Assembly (NCBI GenBank): GCA_035544215.1
Contig: DATKHY010000003.1
Coordinates: 506,501-570,500 of the forward strand
Origin: Candidatus Binatia bacterium
GTDB taxonomy: Bacteria > Vulcanimicrobiota > Vulcanimicrobiia > Vulcanimicrobiales > Vulcanimicrobiaceae
DNA: 64,000 bases
Direction of reading: 5' to 3'
Shown: one piece after another, positions 24,706 through 34,447 of the stretch
How the letters are laid out: every line of letters begins with the position of its first letter
Numbering within the stretch: position 1 is the first letter of the stretch
Position numbers and translations under genes: made by a program
The notes under the pieces: model-generated
What the model was told of the DNA's origin: nothing
Databases searched by the model: none
Seen by the model: only the letters and a program-made list of their open reading frames with translations

Positions 24706-25203
24706 CTAAAAATCCGCCAAAACCGGCGCATCTCGCCGGTACTCGACCAGACCCTTGAAGTGAACGAGTGAATCGTCGAGGGCGCTGGCTAGCCTGCGGC
24801 CGCGCTGCCAGCGGTCGAGCAGCAGCCCCAACCGGCCGTGATACGCCGGGTAGGCGAGGCGCACGTGAATCCGGGTGCACGACGTCCGCCGCTCGATGCG
24901 GAAATCGATCCGCCTGCGCACGGAAAATGCGCCGACTAACGAGAGCCGGTAATTGGCGATGAGATCGTCGACTTCGTAGAGCTGCTCCTCGTTGCCGGGA
25001 AGCCACGAGCGGATGACGACCTCGCTGGCGGCATCCAGCGGTTCCGAGCTCACGCGGCGCGCGCTCCGCAGGAAGGATAGCCACACCGGCCACTTCTCCA
25101 CGGCGCAGAGCAGCGCGAACGCCTCCTCCGCGGAGCAGTCGACGTCGAGGCTCGAGCTATGCGTGGGAAGACCTGGCGCAAATACGTCGTCGGCGATTGC
25201 CAT
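24706..25203 (-). CDS. SRPBCC / polyketide-cyclase-like protein
   Basis: A 165-residue protein of the START/SRPBCC lipid-binding fold: an N-terminal strand HSSSLDVDCSAEEAFALLCA, then VEKWPVWLSFLRSARRVSS, beta-strands with EVVIRSWLPGNEEQLYEVDD, and a long C-terminal helix (LDRWQRGRRLASALDDSLVH). These bind hydrophobic ligands or act as cyclases/dehydratases. It follows the M20 amidohydrolase by 10 bases on the same strand, so is probably in its operon; GAGAGG precedes the ATG. Confidence 0.75.
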   Translation of the reverse strand: MAIADDVFAPGLPTHSSSLDVDCSAEEAFALLCAVEKWPVWLSFLRSARRVSSEPLDAASEVVIRSWLPGNEEQLYEVDDLIANYRLSLVGAFSVRRRIDFRIERRTSCTRIHVRLAYPAYHGRLGLLLDRWQRGRRLASALDDSLVHFKGLVEYRRDAPVLADF

Positions 25204-25213
25204 ATCGCCTCTC

Positions 25214-26395
25214 TTAATCCGAGTTAACGCGATGAGACTCCTGCGCGAAGAGCGCAAAGAGCACGAGCGTCTCGACGCCCATCGGCAGCGCCGCTTCGTC
25301 GATCCGAAACAGCGCGCTGTGCCCGGGATGCACGGCGCCGGCCGACTCGCTGCGCACGCCGAGGCGTACCAGCAGCGCCGGGACGCGCTGCGCGAAATAC
25401 GCGAAGTCTTCCCCGCCCATCGTCGCCTCCGGCGCGTCCACGCGCAGCACGCTTTTCTCGCGAACGTAGCGGGTGAAGTTGTCGGCGAGGGCGGCATCAT
25501 TGATCACCGCCGGGTATCCTCGGACGACGCGCACCTCGCTCTCGACCCCGTATGCGGCCGCGATGCCCGCTACGATGCGCCGCACCTTTTCGATCAGCGC
25601 TTCGCGAACCGCCGCGTCGTGCGAGCGCAGCGTGCCGCTCAGCGAGATTTCGTCCGCTATGACGTTGCTGCGATAGCCGCCGGCGATTGTGCCGATGGTT
25701 ACGACGGCGCTGGCCAGCGGATCGGTCTCGCGGGCCACGACGTTTTGCAAGGCCAGCACGATCGCGGCCGCCGCGGGCAGCGCGTCGACCGCAGTGTGCG
25801 GGTAGCCGCCGTGGCCGCCGCGCCCGCGCACCGTGACGTAGAGCTCGTCGGTTGCCGCGTTCACTGGTCCGGGCGCGACGCCGATCGTTCCGACGTCGAG
25901 ACGCGTGTCGACGTGCAGCATCGCGATCGCCTCGACGGGGGGCGCGTCGAGGGCCCCCTCCTCGAGCATCGGCAGGGCCCCGCCGGGCCCTTCTTCCGCG
26001 GGCTGGAAGAGCAACACGACGGTGCCGCGCAGCGTGGTGCGCATCGCCGCAAGCACACGAGCCGCGCCGAGGAGCATCGCGGTGTGCGCGTCGTGACCGC
26101 ACGCGTGCATCTTCCCGTCGATCTCCGAGGCAAAGGGCAGTCCGCTGCGCTCGGCGATCGGCAACGCGTCCATGTCGGCTCGCAACGCGACGGCCCTGCC
26201 GGGAACGCCGCCCCCGACGTAGCCGATCACGCCGGTCTGTGCGACACGCCGGTGACGGACATGTAGAGAGTCGAGCTCTCGCTCGATCAGCGCGGCGGTC
26301 TGATGTTCCTCGAAGCCGAGCTCGGGCCGGCGATGTATCGCCCGCCGCAGCTCCACGACGCGCTCGGCCAGCGTTTTGTCGATCTCTAACGCCAT
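25214..26395 (-). CDS. M20-family metal-dependent amidohydrolase
   Basis: A 393-residue peptidase-M20D-type enzyme of the hippurate / IAA-amino-acid / N-acetyl-diaminopimelate deacylase group. Motifs: LRADMDALPI, then DGKMHACGHDAHTAMLLGAA (metal ligands in ACGHDAH), FQPAEEGPGGA with the general-base glutamate, a lid dimerisation domain (about 170-290) and the final GAVHPGHSALFRIDE. The substrate is some N-acyl amino acid; nothing in the context fixes which. Confidence 0.9.
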   Translation of the reverse strand: MALEIDKTLAERVVELRRAIHRRPELGFEEHQTAALIERELDSLHVRHRRVAQTGVIGYVGGGVPGRAVALRADMDALPIAERSGLPFASEIDGKMHACGHDAHTAMLLGAARVLAAMRTTLRGTVVLLFQPAEEGPGGALPMLEEGALDAPPVEAIAMLHVDTRLDVGTIGVAPGPVNAATDELYVTVRGRGGHGGYPHTAVDALPAAAAIVLALQNVVARETDPLASAVVTIGTIAGGYRSNVIADEISLSGTLRSHDAAVREALIEKVRRIVAGIAAAYGVESEVRVVRGYPAVINDAALADNFTRYVREKSVLRVDAPEATMGGEDFAYFAQRVPALLVRLGVRSESAGAVHPGHSALFRIDEAALPMGVETLVLFALFAQESHRVNSD

Positions 26396-26454
26396 CGCTG
26401 GCGGAGTTAACTCACCGGTACTTTCGTTCCCTCCGGCGAAGCCACATCGCCGCG

Positions 26455-27198
26455 ATGATGACGCCGGATCTCGCCTTTGCGATTCTGATCAACCGCACAA
26501 GCGCGTACTACAATGCCAATTCGCCGGCCTACATGACCTACGTGGAGCGAACGCACGTCATGGCGCCGACACTGGGACGGACGCAGGACATCAATCGCTC
26601 GATCGCGGTGCGGGTTGCCGACAACTACGCCGTCATGCAGGACCTCCCAAACGGCGGGTATCGCACCGGCCAGGCCTTCCCGGTCGTGGCCTACTTCGAT
26701 CCCCTCTCGGCGTTTACGTTCAGCTACTTCGCCAACCTCAAGCGCGTCGACATCACGCTGCAGCGCGGGGCGCCGCTCTTCCTGCGATTGCCCGAAGCGG
26801 ATCCGAGCGTGACCGTGGTCGTTCCGTACAACAGCTACTGGGCTGCTCGATACGCGTCCGACTCGACCGACGCGGCCTTACACCTGCTGATCGATCCGAC
26901 GCCGCGCGTCCAGCAGGGTTTCTACCCGTCCGAAATCGTGGAGGACGCCACCACGCGTCTACCCTCCAAGATCGAGATGCGCGTGGTGGGCGGAGACGAG
27001 ATCATCGATCTGGACTACGCGATGATCGACGGTCACTGGGTCGTCGTGCACGGGCGATTTAGCGCGACTCAGCATGCGTTGTTTATGACCTTCAAGGTGA
27101 TCGCCGACGTCACGTTCAGCGATATTGCGTTCCCGGCACAGGCTCCTGACCCCCGGTTGGCGGGAACTCCCACGCCGGAGGCGACGCCCACTCCCTAG
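26455..27198 (+). CDS. Hypothetical protein with C-terminal Pro/Thr tail
   Basis: The ATGATG at 26455 gives about 247 residues. The body reads as an all-beta soluble protein: LINRTSAYYNANSPAYMTYV, VRVADNYAVMQDLPNGGYRT, VVAYFDPLSAFTFSYFANLK, EMRVVGGDEIIDLDYAMIDG. It ends in PDPRLAGTPTPEATPTP. There is no obvious signal peptide and no known domain. The last 83 bases overlap antisense with the end of the RND pump gene. Confidence 0.6.
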   Translation: MMTPDLAFAILINRTSAYYNANSPAYMTYVERTHVMAPTLGRTQDINRSIAVRVADNYAVMQDLPNGGYRTGQAFPVVAYFDPLSAFTFSYFANLKRVDITLQRGAPLFLRLPEADPSVTVVVPYNSYWAARYASDSTDAALHLLIDPTPRVQQGFYPSEIVEDATTRLPSKIEMRVVGGDEIIDLDYAMIDGHWVVVHGRFSATQHALFMTFKVIADVTFSDIAFPAQAPDPRLAGTPTPEATPTP

Positions 27199-30100
27199 CG
27201 GGTTTGTCGCGCGGCGCGAGCCACATGTAGACGTTTGGGATCAGCAATAGCGTCAGCACGAGCGAGCTCATGACGCCGCCGATCACGACGATACCGAGGC
27301 TCGAGCGTGCGGCGGCTCCGGGATCCAGCGCGAGCGCGAGCGCGAGATTTCCGGCCATCACGGAGAAGCTGGTCATGATGATCGGTCTAAATCGCGTGTG
27401 CGCGCTCTGCATGATCGCCGATAGCTTGTCGAGCCCGCGGTTTCGCAGCGTGTTGGCGTAGTCGACCAACAGGATCCCGTTCTTGCTCGCGATCCCGATC
27501 AAGAGGATCGTTCCGATCAGCGAGAAGAGGTTGAGCGTACGATGCGTCAACAGGAGCGCGCCGATCGCGCCGATGGCCGCCACGGGCACCGAAAAGATGA
27601 TGATGAACGGCGACACGTAGCTGTTGTACAGCGCGACCATCAAGAGGTAGACGAGAATTACCGAGACGATCATTGCCAGCCCCATCCCGACCAGCGTCTG
27701 ATGCATGAAGTCCTGCTGGCCGAGCGGTGCGGGCCGCACGACGATGTTCGGCGGCAGGTGAAGCGAGGGCAGTCGCTTGAGCAGGCCGCGCTCTACTGCG
27801 GAGAGCGACGAGCTTTGGCTGTAGTTCGCGTCGACGTGGATGACGTTGTTGCGGTCCGTTCGCGTGATCAGCGGCGCCGTCGGAGTCGAGACGAAGCGCG
27901 CGATGTCGCTGAGATAGACGAGGTTGCCCGATGAGGAGCGCACCGCCACCGACTTCAGCGTGTCGAGGCTTGTCTGAGACGATTGGGGATAGATCACCTG
28001 GACCTGTTCGAGGCCCGACGTCGTTTCGAACTGGGTCGCCTGATTGCCGCCGAACGCCGCGCCGGCCGCCTGGGCCGCCTGCCCAAGGTCAACGCCCAGC
28101 GCCTGGGCCTTCTCACGGTCGAACTGGATCGAAATCTCGGGTGCGAGCTGCGTGCCCGTGCTGTTGACGCTGGTCGCGCCCGGCACGCGTTGCAGCAACC
28201 GGAAGACTTGCTGCGCGTACGGCGTCGGGTCGCCGCCGGTCACGTCGGTCACGAGGAAGTCGATCGGCTGCGCGTTGCCTCCTTGCGAGGATGTGGCGGG
28301 CACGACGACGGCCTGCACGCCGCTCGGGAGATAGCGATCGACGATGCGCCGGAACTGGTCGACCCAGTAGCTCGTTTCGTGCGCTCGATTATCCTTTAGC
28401 CAGATGTGAATCTGGCCCACGTTGCTCTGCGAGACGAAGCCGCCGAACGAGGCCGCGTAAGCGCCGGCCACCGCGGTGTTCGCGAAGACGTCGGGCGCGC
28501 CGAGCATCTGGTGCTCGAGCGCGAACGTTGCTTTCTCGACCGTCTGAATCGGCGTGCCGATCGGATAGATGAGCTGCACGAACAACTCGCCCCGATCCAC
28601 CGGCGGAATGAACTCCTCGCCGACCGCGCCGAACCCGACGAGCGCCAGCGCGAGAGCGAACGTGCCCGCGCAGAACAGCGCCACGAGCCGGCCATGGGCG
28701 AGGCTCCAGGGGAGCGCACGTTGCGTGTACCACGCGCGCGTGTCGTCGAATCGCCGCCCGAACCACTCCACGACGGGCCACGGCTTCCAGTGGGAGCGCA
28801 GCGCCCAGAGCCCTGCCAGCGTCGGCGTGATCGTGAACGATACGAACAACGAGGTGAGCGTCGAGATCACGACGACGATAGCGAACTCGGCGATCTGCCG
28901 CCCAACTTGGCCCTGAATGAATGCGATCGGGAAGAACACGACCACGTCGACCAGCGTGATCACGACGGCGGCAGCGCCGATCTCCTCTCGGCCCCGCACG
29001 GCGGCCTCTTCCCGGTCGGCCTTCAACTCGGTGTAGTGACGCTCGATGTTCTCCAAGACGACGGTCGAGTCGTCGACGAGTATCCCGATCACGAGCGACA
29101 TGCCGAGCAGCGAGATCGTGTCGATCGTCAGATGCATCAGCTTCATGACGGTGATCGCGATTGCGAGCGACGTCGGTATCGAGACGCAGACGACGATCGC
29201 GCTGCGCCACGATCGCAGGAAGAATATCATCGCGATCCCGGTGAGCAGGATCGCCTCCATCAGCGTGCGCGTGACGAGCGCGATCTGCTGCCCGGTGAAC
29301 TTCGACTGGACGTTGATCACCCGGAAGCTGATCTCCGGGAACTGCCGCTCGATGTTCGGCAGGGCGCGCAGAATGTTGTTGGAGGCGTCGACCTCGCTCC
29401 CGGTCGCGGCCTTCTGCACCTGCATGAAGAGCCCCGGCGTCCCGCTGATGTGGGCGTACTGCAGCCTCGGCTCGTAACCTTCGGATACCGTGGCGACGTC
29501 GCCGATGCGAACTACCGAGTTCGACGCGGTCCACGGGTTCACGACGCCGGCGAGCGCCCCGACGCCCCCGCGATAGTTCTCGACCTGTGCGCCGGTCGAG
29601 GTCTGGTTGCTGGCGATGGCCGGACCCGAGCCGCCCGCCTGGACGATCGCGAGGTTACGTACCGTGTCGAGGTTCTGGATGTCCCCGCGGATGTCGATCG
29701 TCGTCTGCCGGTTCGGCTCGTAGGCGAAACCGCCGGGCACGCGCTGGTTGTCTGCCGTCAGCGTGTTGATGACGTCGTTGAGCGTGAGGTTCGCCGCGGC
29801 AAGACGCGCCGGATCGACGACCACCTCGTACGCCGGGGTGACGACGCCGCCGACGTTGACGAACGAGATATCCGGAACTTGCTCCATCTGCGGCGCAATA
29901 ACGTTGGTGGCATACATCGCCAGCCGCGCCAGAGAAAGCTTCTTCGAGTAGAGCGCCAGCGTCACCACCACGGACTGGGTCGGATCGCGCAGGTTGACCG
30001 TGGGCGGGCTGATGTTCGTCGGCAGGTATTTCTCGGCGGCCTGAATCGCCTTGTTCGTGAGCGCCAGGTCCGTCGCGGTGTCGGACGTGATGTCGAAGAT

Positions 30101-30385
30101 GGCCGTGATCTGCGCCTGGCCCTGCTGGACGACAGCGTTGAGCGTCTGAAGGTCCGGCGTGCCGGCCAGGTTCTGCTCGATCGGCTGCACGATGTTGTCG
30201 CGCATCTCGGTGACTGAGGCGCCGCTGTACGAAACCGAAACGGTCACGGTCGGCTGGCTGACGTCGGGGTAGAGCTCCTTGACGATCGTCGCTGTGGAGA
30301 GAACGCCGGCGAACGTCATCAGCGCGACGATGACGAAGACGAGCGTGGGGCGCCGGATGAACAGCCGGGTCAGGCTGAACTTCAC
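27116..30385 (-). CDS. RND multidrug efflux transporter (HAE1/AcrB type)
   Basis: A 1089-residue inner-membrane proton antiporter. It starts FSLTRLFIRRPTLVFVIVAL (TM1), followed by two large periplasmic loops and 12 helices. The proton-relay aspartates D438 and D439 are present in GILVDDSTVVLENIERH, and the GxxxD-type stretch GQVGRQIAEFAIVVVIST follows. It forms a drug/solute exporter with the membrane fusion protein upstream (ATGA overlap). No TolC-type gene is in the window. The last 27 residues (REWASPPAWEFPPTGGQEP...) are an unusual extension lying antisense to the neighbour. Confidence 0.95.
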   Translation of the reverse strand: MKFSLTRLFIRRPTLVFVIVALMTFAGVLSTATIVKELYPDVSQPTVTVSVSYSGASVTEMRDNIVQPIEQNLAGTPDLQTLNAVVQQGQAQITAIFDITSDTATDLALTNKAIQAAEKYLPTNISPPTVNLRDPTQSVVVTLALYSKKLSLARLAMYATNVIAPQMEQVPDISFVNVGGVVTPAYEVVVDPARLAAANLTLNDVINTLTADNQRVPGGFAYEPNRQTTIDIRGDIQNLDTVRNLAIVQAGGSGPAIASNQTSTGAQVENYRGGVGALAGVVNPWTASNSVVRIGDVATVSEGYEPRLQYAHISGTPGLFMQVQKAATGSEVDASNNILRALPNIERQFPEISFRVINVQSKFTGQQIALVTRTLMEAILLTGIAMIFFLRSWRSAIVVCVSIPTSLAIAITVMKLMHLTIDTISLLGMSLVIGILVDDSTVVLENIERHYTELKADREEAAVRGREEIGAAAVVITLVDVVVFFPIAFIQGQVGRQIAEFAIVVVISTLTSLFVSFTITPTLAGLWALRSHWKPWPVVEWFGRRFDDTRAWYTQRALPWSLAHGRLVALFCAGTFALALALVGFGAVGEEFIPPVDRGELFVQLIYPIGTPIQTVEKATFALEHQMLGAPDVFANTAVAGAYAASFGGFVSQSNVGQIHIWLKDNRAHETSYWVDQFRRIVDRYLPSGVQAVVVPATSSQGGNAQPIDFLVTDVTGGDPTPYAQQVFRLLQRVPGATSVNSTGTQLAPEISIQFDREKAQALGVDLGQAAQAAGAAFGGNQATQFETTSGLEQVQVIYPQSSQTSLDTLKSVAVRSSSGNLVYLSDIARFVSTPTAPLITRTDRNNVIHVDANYSQSSSLSAVERGLLKRLPSLHLPPNIVVRPAPLGQQDFMHQTLVGMGLAMIVSVILVYLLMVALYNSYVSPFIIIFSVPVAAIGAIGALLLTHRTLNLFSLIGTILLIGIASKNGILLVDYANTLRNRGLDKLSAIMQSAHTRFRPIIMTSFSVMAGNLALALALDPGAAARSSLGIVVIGGVMSSLVLTLLLIPNVYMWLAPRDKPAREWASPPAWEFPPTGGQEPVPGTQYR

Positions 30386-31659
30386 GGCTGGAACGAGACC
30401 TTCTCGCCGTCCCCGACGCTGGACTGGCCGTTGGTCACGATGCGCGTGCCTGGCGAGACGCCGGTCACGACCGACGTCGTGCCATCGTTGCCGACCTCGG
30501 CCACCTGCACCGTCTTGACGCTGCCGTCCGCCTGCACCGTCATCATCGCGTCGTGGTTGTCGTCGGTGAAGGCCGTCGCCGGCACGCGAACGCCGCGAAT
30601 CGGCGTCGTCGCGATCGTCCCCTGAACGACCATGCCCGGCCGAAGCCGGCGCAGCGGGTTAGCGAGTTGAACCTTGACCTGAAAGTCCGTCGACCCCGGG
30701 TTGATCTCGTTGAGCACGCCGACGACGCGGCCGCTGAAGCATTGTACGCCGGCGATGTCGGGGGCCGTTATCGTCGCGGACACGCCGTTAACGATTCGCG
30801 CGACCTGTTCGCTCGACGCGTGCAACACCGCGTAGATTGGGTTGATCTGCTGTAGCGTGAACAGCTCGCGCGATCCGGGATACTCGCCCGGGTTGAGATT
30901 GCGGTTCACGACGACGCCGTCGATGGGCGAGACCAGTGTTGCCTTGCCGATCTGCACGCGGACCTGCTGCGCTTGTGCGATCGCGACCTCTTCCTGCGCC
31001 TGCGATTGGCGCACCGCGGCCGCCTGAAGACCCTCGCCGGAGAGCGAGCCGTTAGCCTGAACGGTGGAGCGCGCCGAGGCGAGGTTGGCGTTGGCCGAGT
31101 TAAGCGCCTGTTGATCGTTGCGGACCAGCGTCGACTGCGCGTCGACGGCCTGCTGCGAAATGTAACCTTGCCCGAGCAGGTTCTGATCACGAGCCAGATT
31201 CATCTGGTCGTTGGAGAGCGTCTCCTGCGCCTGACGGACCGCCGCGTCGTCGGTTCGCAGCGTGTCTTGACCCTGCGCGATCGAGAGCGAACCTGAAAAG
31301 ACCGTGTGCGTCGTGTTGGCGTGATTGCTGTTGGCCGTCGCCAGGTCCGACTGCATCTGCGCCTGCAGGTCGGAAGTGTCGAGCTGCGCCAGGATCTGCC
31401 CGGCGCGCACCGAGTCTCCCTCGCGCACGTAGACCGCGTTGGTCGGCTCGGAGAGCGAGCTCTGAATGGCCACGTTTTGGAACGGTGCGATGATGCCGGC
31501 GAGGCGTTGCGCCGGTTGGATCGTGCCGTAGCTCGCGATGCTCGTCTGGACGTACGGCGGCCGCACCGGCCCGGCGTTTTGGCGACGCCCGCAACCGATC
31601 GCGGCTAGGATTGCCAAAGCCGCGCAGAACAATCGCAAGAGGCCGTCGCTTCGTTTCAT
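30382..31659 (-). CDS. RND membrane fusion (periplasmic adaptor) lipoprotein
   Basis: A 425-residue adaptor with a lipoprotein signal (LFCAALAILAAIGCGRRQ, lipobox AIGC). Barrel-sandwich halves are seen at IIAPFQNVAIQSSLSEPTNA...VREGDSVRAGQILAQLD and VRVQIGKATLVSPIDGVVVN, separated by a long alpha-helical hairpin rich in Q/N/A. Beta-barrel and membrane-proximal domains follow. It would link the RND pump to an outer-membrane channel. It is divergent from the two-component genes, a layout often seen when the regulator controls the pump. Confidence 0.92.
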   Translation of the reverse strand: MKRSDGLLRLFCAALAILAAIGCGRRQNAGPVRPPYVQTSIASYGTIQPAQRLAGIIAPFQNVAIQSSLSEPTNAVYVREGDSVRAGQILAQLDTSDLQAQMQSDLATANSNHANTTHTVFSGSLSIAQGQDTLRTDDAAVRQAQETLSNDQMNLARDQNLLGQGYISQQAVDAQSTLVRNDQQALNSANANLASARSTVQANGSLSGEGLQAAAVRQSQAQEEVAIAQAQQVRVQIGKATLVSPIDGVVVNRNLNPGEYPGSRELFTLQQINPIYAVLHASSEQVARIVNGVSATITAPDIAGVQCFSGRVVGVLNEINPGSTDFQVKVQLANPLRRLRPGMVVQGTIATTPIRGVRVPATAFTDDNHDAMMTVQADGSVKTVQVAEVGNDGTTSVVTGVSPGTRIVTNGQSSVGDGEKVSFQP

Positions 31660-31715
31660 GGGCTGGGAAGATTGTACCGAAAGCGCCGGTTCCGAGTCCT
31701 GGAGTGAATCTGAGA

Positions 31716-32411
31716 ATGAGCTTGGCGGCCGAGCGGCCCCGCGTGCTCGTCATCGACGACGAGCGTGGTTTGCGAGAGCTCCTCGAGTACGGACTCGAGC
31801 GGGCCGGCTTCGAGGTGCGTAGCGTCAGCGAGGGCTTGGCGGCATTGCCTTTGCTCGAGGCCTGGGCCCCCGACGTGCTCGTCCTGGACGTCATGCTGCC
31901 GGGGCCGGACGGCTTCACGCTGCTGCCCGAGATCCGGCGGCTCACCACGGCGCCCGTCGTGATGCTCACGGCGCGAACCGAGGTCGCCGAGCGGGTCGCC
32001 GGCCTCTCCGCGGGCGCCGACGACTACGTCGGCAAACCGTTCGATTTCGAGGAGCTGGTCGCGCGGCTGCGCACGGTGCTGCGACGCCCGAGTATCGAGG
32101 GGCGCGAGACGCTGCAGTACGCCGACCTCAGCATCGACACGCCCAGCCGCACCGTGCATCGCGGCAACCGGCGCATCGAGCTCTCGGCCCGCGAGTTCGA
32201 CTTGCTGCGCGTGTTCGCCGAGCACGCGGAAGAGGTGCTGACGCGCTCGGAGCTGCTCGATCTGGTGTGGGGCGTGGATCGCGACGTCGTGCCCAACACG
32301 GTCGAGACGTACGTTTCCTTCCTGCGCGCCAAGCTCGACAGCGGCGAGCCCGTCAAGCTGATTCAGACGCTGCGCGGCGCCGGATATTCCCTGCGAGCGA
32401 CCCCGTCGTGA
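31716..32411 (+). CDS. OmpR/PhoB-family response regulator
   Basis: The ATG at 31716 (MSLAAERPRVLVIDDERGLR) gives 231 residues; a GTG twelve bases earlier is an alternative. The receiver domain (9-125) has acidic D15-D16, phospho-acceptor D58 in VLVLDVMLPG, T in VVMLTARTE and K in GKPFDFEEL. The C-terminal winged helix (about 135-230) ends RAKLDSGEPVKLIQTLRGAG YSL. It is coupled to the kinase by a GTGA overlap and is probably a regulator of the divergent RND pump. Confidence 0.93.
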   Translation: MSLAAERPRVLVIDDERGLRELLEYGLERAGFEVRSVSEGLAALPLLEAWAPDVLVLDVMLPGPDGFTLLPEIRRLTTAPVVMLTARTEVAERVAGLSAGADDYVGKPFDFEELVARLRTVLRRPSIEGRETLQYADLSIDTPSRTVHRGNRRIELSAREFDLLRVFAEHAEEVLTRSELLDLVWGVDRDVVPNTVETYVSFLRAKLDSGEPVKLIQTLRGAGYSLRATPS

Positions 32412-33802
32412 CGACGCGTCTGGCGCGTCGCCTACGGTCACTCGCGGCAATCGAGATCTCACTCGTGCTCGCCGCTGTGATCGTCGCGGGCGCGCTGCTC
32501 GGCTTCGGCGTTTATATTCGTACGATACAGAACGAGCTCACAGGCACCCTCACGCAGCTCCAGGCTGCGCTGTCGCGCACGTCGCTTCCCAACGCGCGGG
32601 CGGGCGGCGCGTTCGCGGCGTCGCTGCTCCTCGGCGCGGGCAGCGAGATCGTGTTTCTCGATGCGAACACCCGCGTCACGGTCTATCGACCGCATCGCAG
32701 CGACGCGCAGCCCACCGTCACGGTGCGCAGCCGCGGCGATCTCTCGGGCGATCCGCGCCCGAACGGTCCGCTGGCGCGGGTCATCCTCGGCATGGCGACC
32801 GCGTTCGGCCTGCAGCCGCTGTTCGCGCGGGCCGGCAACCTGTACGTGATCGTGCGCAGCAACGACGGCGTGCTGGTCGCGACTGTGCGCTCGTTCCTCA
32901 TCCCCCTGCTGATCGCGCTGGCCATCGCCGTCGCGTGCGGCTTCCTGATCGCTCGGGTTCTCACGCGTCAGGCGCTGCGGCCGCTGGACGACGTTACCGC
33001 GGCGCTGCAGCGCTTCGCTTCCGGCGATCTCACTCCGCACACGATCGCCGCCGACGAGGGCCACGAGCTGGGGCAGTTGGCGGCGGCGTATAACGGCGCC
33101 ATCGACCAGCTGCAACGCGCCTTCGCCGCGCGCGACCGCGCGAACGCATCGATGCGGCAGTTCATCGCCGACGCCGGCCATCAGTTGCGCACGCCGCTCA
33201 CGGTCGTTCAGGGATTCATCGCGATCCTGCGCCGCGGCGGTATCGAGAGCGGACCGGATCGCGAGCGCATCCTCGACACGATGAACGATCAGAGCCGCAT
33301 CATGGGATCACTGATCGACAAGCTGATTCTGCTGGAGCGCTGGGAGAGCCCCGAGGCGATCGCGCGCGCCGTGCCGATCGACGTCGGAACGCTCGTCGCG
33401 GACCTCGTGACGCCGATCGCCGACGCGCACCCGGACCGCCGCTTCGTCATCTCGGCGCAATCCGGCATACTAGCCCTCATCGACCCGACGGAGCTCGGCT
33501 ACGTCGTGACCAACCTCGCGGACAACGCCGTGAAATACGGCGTCGGCGAGATCGCGGTGCGCGTACGCGCGGAGAACACGCAGGCGGTCATCGAGGTCGC
33601 CGATCAGGGTCCCGGAATCCCGTCGACCGACGCCGCTCGCGTCTTCGATCGCTTCTATCGCGGAGCGCAGCGCGACGTGTCCGGTTCCGGACTCGGCCTG
33701 GCGATCGTCAAGCGCGCCGTCGAGCGCGCCAACGGCAGCGTCTCACTAGATACGAGCCCGAGCGGTTCCCGCTTCACGGTTCACCTGCCGCGCGCCGCCT
33801 AA
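32408..33802 (+). CDS. Sensor histidine kinase, EnvZ/BaeS type
   Basis: Starts at GTG within GTGA, sharing the stop of the response regulator; 464 residues. TM1 is at about 17-38, a periplasmic sensor of about 120 residues follows, then TM2 (SFLIPLLIALAIAVACGFLI) and a HAMP linker. The dimerisation box FIADAGHQLRTPLTVVQGFI carries the phospho-acceptor histidine; the ATPase domain has an N-box (VTNLADNAVKYG), G1 (VADQGPGIP) and G2 (GSGLGLAIVKRAVE). The pair faces the efflux operon. Confidence 0.93.
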   Translation: MTTRLARRLRSLAAIEISLVLAAVIVAGALLGFGVYIRTIQNELTGTLTQLQAALSRTSLPNARAGGAFAASLLLGAGSEIVFLDANTRVTVYRPHRSDAQPTVTVRSRGDLSGDPRPNGPLARVILGMATAFGLQPLFARAGNLYVIVRSNDGVLVATVRSFLIPLLIALAIAVACGFLIARVLTRQALRPLDDVTAALQRFASGDLTPHTIAADEGHELGQLAAAYNGAIDQLQRAFAARDRANASMRQFIADAGHQLRTPLTVVQGFIAILRRGGIESGPDRERILDTMNDQSRIMGSLIDKLILLERWESPEAIARAVPIDVGTLVADLVTPIADAHPDRRFVISAQSGILALIDPTELGYVVTNLADNAVKYGVGEIAVRVRAENTQAVIEVADQGPGIPSTDAARVFDRFYRGAQRDVSGSGLGLAIVKRAVERANGSVSLDTSPSGSRFTVHLPRAA

Positions 33803-33837
33803 GCTCTCGGTGTCATGCTGAGCCGGGTGACAAAGCG

Positions 33838-33928
33838 TGGCGGAGAGGGTGAGATTCGAACTCACGGAACGCTATTAACGTTCGCCCGCTTTCGAGGCGG
33901 GTGCCTTCAACCACTCGACCACCTCTCC
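33838..33928 (-). tRNA. tRNA-Ser (CGA)
   Basis: Acceptor GGAGAGG pairs with CCTCTCC, anticodon stem CCCGC with loop CTCGAAA (anticodon CGA, reads UCG), long variable arm GAACGTTAATAGCGTTC as in class II tRNAs, T-loop GTTCGAATC, and an encoded CCA. It lies 12 bases after the tadA stop on the same strand. Confidence 0.95.
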
Positions 33929-33940
33929 GCCAGTATTCTT

Positions 33941-34447
33941 TTAGGAGTCGGACGGGATATCTTTTTCGGACACGCGAGCGCGCCGGGATCGAAAGAATCG
34001 CTGCAGCTGCTCGGCCGCCTCGGCCTCGAGAACGCCGGCGGTGACTTCGAGCCGATGATTCGTGTGCGGCGAGCGCAGGATGTCGAAGGCGCTGCCGTCG
34101 GCGCCGCCCTTGGGATCGCGGGCTCCGTAGACGAGCCGCTCGATGCGCGCGGCGATCAGGGCGCCTGCGCACATGACGCAGGGCTCCTTCGTGACGTACA
34201 TCGTCGCCCGCGACAGCCGCCATGCGTCGAGCCGCCGCGCGGCCTCGCGAAGCAGCAACATCTCGGCGTGCGCCGTAGGATCGCGCCGCGCTTCCTTCTC
34301 GTTCTTAGCTTCCAGCCGCAGGTCACCGCAGATCAGTACCGCGCCGATCGGCACGTCGCCGCCGGCCGCGGCCGCTTCGGCGAGCTCGAGTGCGCGGCGC
34401 AGGTTGGCTTCGTCGCCGTCTACGGCGGGCAGCCCGCGTCCATCCAC
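33941..34447 (-). CDS. tadA: tRNA-specific adenosine deaminase TadA-type nucleoside deaminase
   Basis: A 168-residue zinc deaminase. HAEM (zinc histidine plus catalytic glutamate, in DPTAHAEMLLLREAAR) and PCVMC (in VTKEPCVMCAGALI) are the family signature; GARDPKGGADGSAFDIL and NHRLEV near the end match TadA, which makes inosine at position 34 of tRNA-Arg(ACG). Its substrate tRNA is encoded about 4 kb away. It starts at a GTG overlapping the end of the preceding small gene by 28 bases. Confidence 0.88.
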   Translation of the reverse strand: MDGRGLPAVDGDEANLRRALELAEAAAAGGDVPIGAVLICGDLRLEAKNEKEARRDPTAHAEMLLLREAARRLDAWRLSRATMYVTKEPCVMCAGALIAARIERLVYGARDPKGGADGSAFDILRSPHTNHRLEVTAGVLEAEAAEQLQRFFRSRRARVSEKDIPSDS

